Assembly: GCA_003117195.1 (NCBI GenBank)
Contig: BDSI01000127.1
Location: 124,001 to 188,000 of the forward strand
Length of the DNA stretch: 64,000 nucleotides
Source: Eudorina sp. 2006-703-Eu-15
Taxonomy: Eukaryota > Chlorophyta > Chlorophyceae > Chlamydomonadales > Volvocaceae
Direction: 5' to 3'
Shown in pieces: positions 51,228 through 61,670 of the stretch. The translations under genes were made by a program, and so were the position numbers. The notes below the pieces were generated by a model. The model was given only the letters and a program-made list of their open reading frames with translations, was not told where the DNA came from and made no database searches. Within the stretch, counting starts at the first letter, position 1. The number at the start of each line of letters is the position of its first letter.

Positions 51228-54200
51228 TCTATCTGTCTGTCATGTGTGTGTGTGGGGGGGGGGGGTGTGGAGCAGCCGCGCCATGCACGCGAGCGTGCGC
51301 TCGCGCGTTCGGTGACTTCCCGTGCGCCTGTCCGTGTGCTGCTGATTCCGACTTGCTGCTGTCCCTAAGAGAGGCAGGCGGGTTTCCCTGCCTGCGCTCT
51401 GTGCGCCTCTGGCTCACTGCTTGCCGGCAGGACAGGAAGGGTCGCTGCTGCTGCTGCTGCTGTTGTGGTGCTGTTGCTGCCCAACGGGTGCCGGTAAGGT
51501 GGCTGCCAGGGGAACCTTCGCGGGGGGAACGGGGCGCGCAACGCCCTCTCTAGATGCGGTATATGCTCGTCCCAACTAATACCCCGGTCCCAACTGATAC
51601 CCCGGTCCCAACTGACCGCGAAAAGTTTTTTGTTTGTGGGCCGCTCGATTGGGTTCCTTTCCTGGCTGATAGTAATGAATGCAGGGGAAGCCGGGGGGCC
51701 ATCAAGACCGGGCAGTGCCAGGCGATGGTGGGTGCATCAATGTGCGATACTACAGGATCTCTCGCCATCCAACTCGGTGGCGATGGGGAGGGTGCAAACG
51801 GTAGTGGTTGTTGAGGAGGTGGTGGTGGTGGTGGTGGTGGTGGTGAGAGTGACAGCGGCGGTTGTGGCGGTCGGTGGTGAAAATGGTGGCGACGGTGATG
51901 ATGGCGGAGGCTGGCCGGGTGATCGGATGGCTGTGTGGCGTATCTCGATCAATGAGGCGGGATCCGGATCCAGATCCGGATCCGGATCTAGATGAATCAC
52001 GGCGGCGCTGGGTTCATCTCGTAACTCGCAATAAATGCGGACAGCGGTTGGCGGGGAGGGACGCATGTGCACGTGCATGGGGGGCATGGGAGGCATGGAC
52101 ATGGACATGGACATGGACGCGGTGCGGTAGCAGGGGGTCCCTTGGGTGGAAGGAAGGCGAGGCCAGGGGTTCAAAGGAGGAAGGCCAGGCGGGGCGGCCG
52201 CCAGTTGGAGAGGAAAGGTGTGGGAAGGTGTGGTGTAGTATAGTGCAAGGCTCGGGGTCGAAGGAGGAGGTCAGGGTGAGCTGAGGCTAGGTGAGGCGAT
52301 GTGGAAGGGCGGGCCGTGAGTGCAAGCTGGGGCGGGGCACCTGCCCGTCTTGGGCCACTACAGCGGCCGCCGGCGTGGCCTCGCAGGAGGTGGGGTGAGG
52401 TGAGGTGAGGTGGGAACCGCCGGCTGCCGGCGGGTTGCATGGCGGGTTGCATGGCTGCCAAACACAGTGAGGAGAGAGGATACGAAGGGTGGCCGTCCGC
52501 TTTGCGGCGGCGGTCCCTGCCGCTGCAGCTCCTGCTGCTGCAGCTGCTGCTGCGGCGGCGGCGGCGGCGGCGGCAGCGGCGGACGATGGCGGCGGTGGGT
52601 TCTTCCTCGGGGTGGTGGTGGTGCTGCTGCTGCTGGTGCTGTCGGTGCAGGTGCTGGTGCTGGCCCCCCATCGAGAGGGGCCCCCAGGTCCCCACCCGGG
52701 GTGGAAGTGGTAGGGACCACGAGGCGCTCGGGAACGGAAGGAAGGGGAAGCCCAAGGGGTGTTTGTCGTACTGACCCTACTCGATAGAAGCGCAACCGGC
52801 CCACAGGGGTCGGCTCGCGGACCCCATCTTCACGCATTACGGGACACATTTGGGGGGGCGAGGGAAGGGGCGCAGGGGGCGCACAGATGTGCACCCACGG
52901 TGATCAGCTGGCTCGCCGGCCGAGGACCTGCATGGCGTGGGTGCACTCAGGGGGGAACCTGGGCAGGCGGGAAGCTGGGCAGGGGGACAGGGCCGGGTCG
53001 GGTCGGGTGGCCCGACTAGGGTGCGGCGGCTGGGACCTCGGACCTGGGATGTCGTGCCGTAGCAGTGGCGCGAGCGAGCGGGCATTACGTGGGTCTAGCG
53101 AGGGGCCGGGGTGGCGTCCCCGCCCCACATCGGCAGCGTGCGGTGCGTTGGCGGGAACGGGTCGATGTGGATGTCGATGTAGGATATCGATGATGGGTAA
53201 GCTCTTGGGTACCGTCGGCCCGAGCGACCCAGGCGGCCTGGGAGTCGCCAGCGCGCTTCGTCTGATGGGGTCGTCGCTGGTTGGAGGCTTGCTGCTGCTG
53301 CTACTGCTGTTGCTACTGCTGCTGCTCCGGCTGCTGCTATTTCCGCTGCTGCTGTTGCTGCTGCTGATGCCGCTAGTGCCGCTGCTCTGAGGCGGATGGT
53401 CAGGCCTGGGTCTGGGCCTGGGCGGAGGAAGGTCGAGAGCGAGGCGCGGGCCGGTCAAGCCAGGGGCTGCACGAACCTGGGGAGGCGGGTCCGAACCGTC
53501 GGTACGACCCGTGGGTCTGCGGGACGCCTCCGAGGTCCGCGGACACCATTCATTTCTTCGTACGAGCAAGAAAACTTCGTTAGCCGGCCCGTGCTGCACA
53601 ACCGAACGGCAGTACGTCCGCGGCTGTTGTAGAGCAATTGTTAATTGATTACGCGGGGGGCCGGTCGTGTGGGTGTTTGATGGCTGGAGGGCTGGGTGGC
53701 CCAGGTGCTACAGGGGGGCTGGCTCCCGTCCGCTTTCGAGATGGCGCCGTGTGGCGCGGGGCGGGGCGGGGCGGCGCGGGGCGGGGTGCGCCTGACGAGC
53801 ACGCGGGGAGTTAAGGCGAGCGGCTGCCCCAAGTGAGGGCGACGTTCTCTGAGGGCGGGGCAGCCGACCCATGGGGCCACCGACCCGTGGGACCACCAAC
53901 CCTTGGGGCAGGCAGCCACTCCGCTGGCCCGCCGCTGGCACAGTCTTTCATTACCTGGCCCGGCAGGCTGTAGCACAACGGAATAAAGTTGTTACCAAAT
54001 AAGCCACACCAAAACAAATAAAGCACAACAGAAATGAAGATTGCTGTGGGTACCGCAGTTCATTTTTTGTTCTGCTGGCGGCGCCTGTCCTCTCTGGGGA
54101 CCGGACCGCCGACACACTGATGAGGGGTCCACGGGCGCGCCTGGCCTCTATCCCCGGGGCTTTGACTTTTCGTGACCCTCTCCTGTCGAAAGCTTGCGGG

Positions 54201-54292
54201 GGGCGCCCGCCAGGCGCTGAGGCGGCGGCGAGATGATGGCGGTGACGGGTGGGACGAACTGGGTGTTGTGTGCGTGTGTGTGTGCATTAATA

Positions 54293-54491
54293 GCTTGGAC
54301 GAAAAGTGTATTTCGGGCTCGACACAAAGGATGTACGGTACCTGGTGCTGGTGACGAAAAGGTCAGGCACCAGGGTGCGGATGAGGGACCGACCCGTGGG
54401 TCGGTTACGGCTTGGCGAGACGGTGATTGAGAAGCGGTTTGGGCGGCTGGAGAGGGCGGCTGTGAAACGTGTGATGCAGGCAACGATGTAG
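54293..54491 (+). CDS. Possible terminal exon of an unidentified gene
   Basis: After an acceptor-like GCATTAATAG at 54283-54292 an open frame of 65 residues runs to TAG at 54489-54491. It is rich in Val, Arg and Lys and has a protein-like pattern (DVRYLVLVTKRSGTRVRMRD, then ETVIEKRFGRLERAAVKRVM). No upstream exon with matching phase was identified, no domain is recognised, and the antisense frame is also open. It may be chance or a transposon fragment. Confidence 0.22.
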
Positions 54492-55154
54492 GAGCAGGGC
54501 ACCGCGACGCCGCGGGGGCTGTGCGCAGGAGGTCGTTGAGGAGGGCAGGGGAGGAGGCGCCCGACCGCGCGGGTGCCGCTGCTTCCCATTCGGTGATTTT
54601 TTACTCCTGTTCGCTTGCGTTGGTTGCTTTGACGTAAGGAGGTAAGGGTAAGGTTGAGGAGGCGGCGGGCGGCGGCCGCTGTGCTCCCATCCGCCCTCGG
54701 AGGGGTGGTCCCTGCGGCGATTGCGGGATTGCGGGATGACGGGCGCGGTGGGTTCGTTCTGTTCTGCTGAGATCGCGGGGCCGGCGGGCACATGCGGTCG
54801 GGTTGCATGTAGGAGCCTCAAGAGGCGGAGGAAGCGAACAAATGTCGGCAGGAACAATCAGCCAAGGTTGCGAAAATGCGAATACTCTCGAAAGCTGGCG
54901 GCGTTTCCTTTCCGTGGGGCGAAGGGGAGCCGGCGGGCTTTTTTTCCCGCGGTGGGCCCGGCCCCGGGGGCCCCACGCTGGGGGCCCTGCGTGGGGCCGG
55001 GAGAGGTCACCGTCGCTCCGCCCATGCTGCTGGGTTGGGGGGCCAGGCGGTACAGGATCATACCCCATCCCGTTAGTTGTCGGGGTTTTGATCGCCGGCA
55101 CGGGAGGACGGCAGGGGCTTATGGCTGCATGCGGGCGGATTGCTGCCCGGTACT

Positions 55155-55192
55155 GTCATGTCATGTCATGTCATGTCATGTCATGTCATGTC
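55155..55192. repeat. (TCATG)n pentamer array
   Basis: Seven TCATG units in gene-free sequence. Confidence 0.9.
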
Positions 55193-56898
55193 TTGCATTT
55201 CGACGGCGAACTGCCTCATGGCGGCTGGTGTGCGGCGGGTGCGCACACAACGGATTTGCCGTACGCACACAACGTGATTTCGCCGTAGGAGGGTGGCCGT
55301 TTTGCGGCAGAGTCTCGTTTTGCGGCGGAGTCTTTGGGCCGTCACGCAACGGCGACACGGTCTCCCCGGCACGTGTTGACCGGCGGCTGCGAGAAACAAA
55401 ACACTGCTGTCCCGCAGCAGTGGGAAATGTGCATCGGGTCGGGTCGGGTTGGGTCGGGTCGGGTCCGAGGTATAGGCGGCGGGGTCGCAGGGGAGTGGCG
55501 ACGGACGCACTGCAAATACCGTGTGTGGATGTGTAACGGAGGAGGCCCGGCCGGTCAGCATCGGGCGCGAGCGAAGGTCACATCCATGCACGTCATGCAG
55601 GAGACCCGGTGTGGCGCAGTGCGGGCGCTCTCACGTGAAGCAGCACGAGGGGGACCTGGAGGAGGCCCGGGGACGTTGGGGAGTACCCAAGGTGCGGTGA
55701 ACCACCGCCCCTGCTGCCCTCAAACGAACCGCCCTCGGCCGGCATGCGCCGCAGCTAGGACCGCACGGACCACCTCCTTGATGCGCCTTGCAGCGCACGG
55801 AGCTGCAGCCTCCCGCCCTCGTAATGCTCGCTCGATTCAGGTAGGTGCTGTTCGCCTCCTCCCAGCCGTGAAGCTGCCGCGCCCCGTCGACCGACGTGAC
55901 AATGATTTCGCGCATTGGACCGCAATAACCAGGACAACCCGAGATACACACCACCAAAATGCCCACCAGTCTTGGTCTCCACGATCTTTTCCTATTTCTT
56001 TATTTGCCGGCAACCCGTCTCTCTCTCATACGGTACTTGAGCTCCACCGACACCCGGATACGTCACCGCTTGAGCCAGACACGTACATCATAGCATAGCA
56101 CAGCACGTCATAGCTCTCTATGCACCGGGCGAGCCGCACAATGCTAGCGGTCTCACCGGCGGCTGCTCCAATATCTATTTTTCAATCGAATTGCACGTCG
56201 CTGTGGACTACCGCGGCGTTGGAATGAACGGTTGGGAACGAATCGAAGGCAGGCGCCTCCGCGCGTCTCCAAACCTATGGGCCTGGACCGTGCTTTGATC
56301 AACATTGCCTCACTAGAGCGACGCAGTAAGAAACGGCGGGTTTCCTCCACAAATGAAAATGGCGAACATAAGCGGGCAGGGACAAGCGCACCATCGCTTA
56401 TGTCAACGGCGGGCCTTTCTACAGACAGCCTGACCGAGTAGCAAGGATAAAACAGAGAACGCATTCTATACCCCACGGCCCGTGCACGTGACTCAGGTGG
56501 CCAGCTACATGTCTTCTAGCTCGTCCTCGTAAAACCTGTAGCACGCTGGCGCACGTTAGGTGCGACTGGGTGGCACCGGTGACGCGACAATTTAGCTTGA
56601 TGCGGAAGGATGTATTTTGGTACATTTGTACTTATGGAAAAAAGGATGTGTTGGCTCCTGTCGTCGTCAAAGCATGATTCAAGTGAGTCGCAACCAAATT
56701 AGCGACCAGTTTACATTAGCGGTCAGCAAGCACGAATGTGGCGCGCTTTGTCACCACTTCCACATGGTGAAATTTTCGGCGTGTCAGTTCGTTGGCCTCA
56801 ACATTGGGTTTCTCTCGTCATGGGTTCTCAACGGTTCGACGCACCTGTTTAGGCAGGATTAGGCAAAGTCCCCTGACTCGATGCCGTAGTCGGAATCC

Positions 56899-56945
56899 CG
56901 GTATGGAATCCATACCGTCCATTGGCGCAATGGAAATACCGGTAT
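56899..56945. repeat. Cluster of three abutting palindromes
   Basis: CGGTATGGA-A-TCCATACCG (56899-56917), TCCATTG-GCG-CAATGGA (56918-56934) and ATACCGGTAT (56936-56945) follow one another with almost no spacer, in an AT-richer intergenic region. Confidence 0.85.
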
Positions 56946-57133
56946 GATAAGAATATTAAACATCTGGTTTTATGAAAAACGACTTGTTTTAATTTTCCGT
57001 TCTCCTGGTTTCATGTACGAATGTCCTCCTGGCCGCCCCTGGCGGCGAGAAGCCCGCTGGAAGGCCGACCTGTTGTGCGCGTGGCAATACGGCAATACGG
57101 CAACCACAGGTCACCTCTAATGTTACTATTGAT

Positions 57134-57164
57134 GATGTTACAGTGGACCCCGCGGGTCATCGGT
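57134..57164 (+). repeat. 31-bp element shared with 3010-3040
   Basis: GATGTTACAGTGGACCCC followed by GCGGGTCATCGGT, three substitutions from the copy at 3010-3040. Confidence 0.7.
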
Positions 57165-59542
57165 AGCCGGTCCACCTAGGACACGTTACTACTACACGGC
57201 GGGAATCGTGTCCACGGTTACTACTACACTGAGGAAACGAAACCGCGCCAATTTGCGTGGCGCATCGGACAGGCTCCACATGCGCACCGAAGCACACCCC
57301 GCACCCACTCCATTCACCGGGGAACCACCCCGTTCCTGACTTGCAGCCGCAGCCAAGGATGTGGCAAGCAAACAGGAAAGAATGTGAATGTATGTCAAGC
57401 GAACAGGGAATGTGCCATCAAGCGAACAGGGGCGCAGCATATCGGCACGGCATGCAATCTTCCACTAAGTTGCGACAACAGCAGCAGTGCGTGGTTTACG
57501 ACTATGTACGGATGATGATGGCCCGGGGGGCGCCTGTGGTGGCGGGGGCGGGGTGATTACGAGGCACCCGCGGGGTGCAGCGGGGATGCCTCGTCGTTCG
57601 TCGCCCTTTGCAGCCTGCTGCTGCATTAGCTGCATGGGGCAGCCAGCGTTAGGTTAGGCGTCTTCGGGTCAACAAGCTAAGGGTGCGTGCATGCGTGCGG
57701 CTGACGGCTCATCAACGGCGGTTGTCACAACGGCTTCATTCACATACAACGCCTAATAACCGACATAACGAGCTCCTTCACGAGGGGGACAAGGGGACAG
57801 CGAGCTGAGTGCTTGCTCGGGCCCCCGAAGCTGCTAATCATCAAGAAGCCTAAGTGGTTGCGGATTCATTGATTGCACGCAACGGATAGAGCGAGGCACT
57901 ACGTATTGGGTTTTGTGTTTCCGGGCACACTCACTTCCGGCGGGCAGCGAGCGCTCTGTTCGTCAAGAACGGCTGCTGCCCATCTTTCAGCGAAGGGGGG
58001 CTCGCTGGGTGGCGGATGGATAGCTAGGGGTTTCTTCCCTTTGTGAACAGGCTTGTGAATGAACCCGTTTCGACGTCTTGCCTTGTCCGTACGTCTTGCT
58101 GTATTGGGTTTACAACATTACATACATCCTTTGTTTTCTGCCGAAGATTCACGCACGCGCGCCTACATACTCTACCTTACTCTACCTATCTGGACTATCT
58201 AGACACGCATGGCGCGGCAAACATGGCCTATCTGGCAATCAAGCTGATTGTCAGCGGCAGCAGCTACCCACCCGGGAACACCCACCTGCGGCCGCATACA
58301 GTCGCAGTCGAGTAGTATGCCATCCCGCAACACATGGTGGCTGGGTGGTGAGGGCATGGTTGACAGATAGCAGGTAGCTAGGGGCCTGCCGGGGTGTCCC
58401 AGGTCCCTTCCGTTGTCCTTTCCGGGGTATGACGCGCAGCAACGCGCAGCGTTCAGACACGCCGTAAATCGTCTCGTTTCGATCGTTAACTCGCCGTCGG
58501 TACGCGGAGGCCGCCCGCAGGATTCCCCAACCGGGCTTGCTTGAGAAACTGCTGCTTGTAACTAACGGAGCTGTACAGAAGGCTCCCCGTCTTCGTTGTC
58601 ACAGCGTCCTCGGGTACGAGCGCGAATTGTTCGAAACCTTTAAAGATGTTTGCGCTATTAAGTGCGCTACGGCCACCTATTACACGAACCTGGCGCTGCA
58701 CGCATGACGGATCTGAATAAAGTGTGAGGGCCCTCAACTAACCGGTCGTCACCCCTCTCACATCTCCTTTGTTTGCAGTTCATTCGCTCAGATCATATTT
58801 ATCTGCTATATACAGGTTCCGAGTTCCAGAGCCGTATGTCCAGGCGCCGACCCTGAGTTGTATGACACCTACGTACGGGCGCAACAACTGAAGCCTAACA
58901 AGACGTGTCGCTAGAGCATGAATTGGCTTTTAAATTCGGTGCATGAGGAACTAACGGTACCTCCACAATTATTGGCGCGTTGCGAGGGCACCCTTCATAC
59001 ATTTTACGTCGTCATTGCTGACGCGAAAATTATAAGCACCAAGGAAATTGGCTGATTGATAGCATATTTGCAGTTACGGAATTGACAGATCTGGTTGCCA
59101 GTGCAGGAAAACGATTGGACCGGACGCCGGCGAAACCCGGAAACCACAAACCTCCGATGTGCATGTGCATGATGCAACCCAAGAGTGTTCAAAAGAAATA
59201 CATACTAAAAGCCATCAGTTTCATTAGATATCTTTTCGCTCATCATGATGATTTTCACAAGCTTCTGGCTGGTAAGGCCGAGACGAGTCCGGAGATCTCT
59301 ATTGGGTACCGCCCCGTACGACCAACAGGTCAACGGGCATCACAGAAGTACACCCCGAAGCCACAAGACTGCTTAAATTGATATCGTGAGTCTTTATTGA
59401 ATTTATAACGAAAATATTGCCTGGTATAACACCTGTGTCACGTTGCAACAGTGAGCAGGTTGGAACCAAGGAGTGATACCTACCTTGGAAAGCGGGCTTT
59501 CTTTTATCCGGTCTCCATTTATTCTTTTATTGGAAACGCACC

Positions 59543-61670
59543 ATGACCGTCGGGCCTTTGGCTCGCGTCGAGGTCAGCCGCGGCAGCTTCACCAGCACCT
59601 CACAGAAGTTTGGGTCGCTCGTTTCCGGGCATTCCTTCAGCCTTCCACAAGTCTTCCTAAATTCCACTGGGAGTGGCTTCTTTGCGCAGGTTAGCAGCAG
59701 CGCCGAGTCTAGCCGCGACGCGAGCCCAGCTCGACAAACGTCAGGCACGTTCGCCATTACCGAACGGCAAGCAAGCCTTACAACGAGGACGAGAAGATTT
59801 TTGGCAAACGAGCCGGCCAAGACGGACGTTGCCGTGGCTGACGGCCCGTGCTTTGACACAGAGGCGGTACTCGAAGAAACTCCGTCGCTTGCCTACGAGC
59901 TAGGCCTCAAAGCGCTTTGGCTCGATCGACATCCGTCGTTGTCGGGAGCCTCGCGCTACTCGGGCCACGACGATTCGCGCTACTCGGGCCAAGACGATTC
60001 GCAACCGCTACCGAAACCGCCGCTCTCTGCGGGCCGGCCCGGCGCAAGCTGCCTCCCTTACTGCCCCTCCTGGCGTATCAGCGAGTGAGTGTAGTGTCCC
60101 CCGTGTCTCCTTCGTGTGCAAGTCAATCGTTTCTGGTACAAGCCAAGTGTTTCTGTTGCTAGTCAAATGTTTCTGTTGCAAGCCAATCGTTTCTGGTACA
60201 AGCCAAGTGTTTCTGTTGCTAGTCAAATGTTTCTGTTGCAAGCCAAGCGTTTCTGTTGCGAATTGATGCGCTTCAGAGGGCCATGGCGCTGTGATGACCA
60301 TCATCAGAGGGTCTGGAGCTGATTGCCGTGCTGCTGTTGTTGCTGCTAGAGCTGCTACAGCTGCAACTGCTCCACACCGCACCGACCTTGCCGTGCCCGT
60401 TTGTTCCGCTACTGCACCTTCCGTTTGCCCGAGGCCGCCCTGCCCGAGCAGAGAGGACAGCGCCTCTTTCCGTTTCTCAAACCTTCCATCCCTTTCTTCA
60501 TCGGCAGCGGGCCCTGAGTGCCTTCAACCGAACCCCGACCCCATCCCACCCCGACTGCTTACACTTCCACTTCCTTCCTACCCCACCCCCCCTCCCACAT
60601 CCCCACCCCCACAGGTCTATGATCTGGCCACTGGCGGAGCGCTACGTCCGCGAGTCCCCCAAGCCGCCGCCCTCGCCGTCACCGCTCGCACCCGCGCCCG
60701 GCGGCCCTTCCTCCCACCCCGCCAACGCCACCGAGTCCAACAGGCCGCCTGGAGCGGCCAACACTGCTAGCCTCGACGCCTCGACGCCCTCACCGCCTTC
60801 CCACGCCACCCCCAAGCTGAGCATCGATCTCCGGGAGGCGCCGCCGCTGCCCTCCGGCATCGGACCCGTGGGTCTGTCCAGCCCCAAGCAGCGCTTCCGT
60901 CGCGCCGCACTGAGTATCATCGCCCGCAGCCGCTTGGAGCTCAAGAAAAATCTCAAGGAGGCCACCATTCAGGCAGGCGAGGTGGCGGCCGGGGTCGGCG
61001 CTGCGCCGCCGGCCGCCGACTTCACGACCGCCATCACTGTCGGTGGCGGATCCCTGGCCGCCGCCTTGCCGACGCCGCCGCCGCCGCGACAGGCATCCGC
61101 GCAGCCGTCTTCGAAGCGGTCGGGCAGCTTCCGTATCGACCACGTCGTTGCGGATGCGGTGGCGGATGCGGTGTGCAATGTGGTGGCCCCCACGCCCACG
61201 CCCCGGAGTCGGGCGGCTTTGCGGCTGCGGGTTCGGGCGCTGGTGGCGGGTGTGAGTGTGCTCTACACGGCCGTCAACCTGGGTGGCTGTGCGGCTGCAG
61301 TGATGCACGCGGACTTCGCCAACGACTTCGCCAGCTCGGCCAAAGCGGTGCTGGGTAAGTGGGAGTGCGCGTGACACCTGAGTGCGGGGCTGGTTGGGGG
61401 GCCTGGGTTCGCGGAGTGGGGAGTGGAAGGGGAAGAGGGTGTGTATCCCTCGGGTCATGTGCTTCGCCCAACCCGTCCCCGACCGCTTCTCCAATGCGCT
61501 GCTCCCTCTCCATCCTTCTTCTCTCGACCTCACTATCCTCCCCTCCCTCCCTCCCCCCCTGGTGTGTAGACTTCATGGTGACGGCGCCCTCGGTGACCGG
61601 CATCGCTCAAGACCTGATGTCCATCGGGGTGGCGGTGGGTCTAGGGATGGCGCAGCGCAGGCCTTACTAG
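59543..61670 (+). CDS. Unrecognised 460-residue protein, three exons
   Basis: Exons 59543-60084, 60615-61354 and 61570-61670, joined by GTGAGT and GTAAGT donors in phases 2 and 1; TAG at 61668-61670. The ATG (59543) is the first in the open frame. The N-terminal third is Ser/Thr-rich and includes a segment AYELGLKALWLDRHPSLSG and a tandem RYSGHDDS/RYSGQDDS duplication. The middle is Pro/Ser/Ala-rich and disordered, with a short basic amphipathic stretch (QRFRRAALSIIARSRLELKK). The C-terminus is the most conserved-looking part: RVRALVAGVSVLYTAVNLGG, then ADFANDFASSAKAVLGDFMV and AQDLMSIGVAVGLGMAQRRPY, with two moderately hydrophobic segments that might be membrane-associated. No catalytic motif is visible. 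I do not recognise the family; it may be volvocine-specific. Confidence 0.7.
60121..60260. repeat. 20-bp monomers in a 60-bp higher-order repeat, intron 1
   Basis: Seven 20-bp monomers. Three variants (AGTCAATCGTTTCTGGTACA, AGCCAAGTGTTTCTGTTGCT, AGTCAAATGTTTCTGTTGCA) form a 60-bp unit that is repeated with one mismatch (60121-60180, 60181-60240), then a seventh monomer. It lies wholly in intron 1 of the 460-residue protein gene. Confidence 0.95.

Larger units (their letters stand above)
50933..59542. other. 8.6 kb with no confident gene
   Basis: It holds a family-3 fragment (51182-51227), GGT and GACATG short arrays (51.8-52.1 kb), CAG/CTG-rich stretches (52.5 and 53.3 kb) that mimic poly-Leu or poly-Ser proteins, a TCATG array, a GGTCG-type array (55436-55470), the 31-bp repeat copy (57134-57164) and a palindrome cluster. 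55.8-59.5 kb is AT-richer and includes the 5' flank of the 59543 gene. Coding-like fragments occur at 51554-51814 and 54293-54491 (+), near 55.7-55.9 kb (-) and at 56232-56441 (+), but none could be joined into a gene. Confidence 0.5.

Noticed and set aside
53230..53390. Poly-Leu membrane protein on the plus strand / poly-Ser protein on the minus strand
   Set aside because: Both are readings of a degenerate CTG/CAG repeat; no ATG-initiated frame with supporting exons on either strand.
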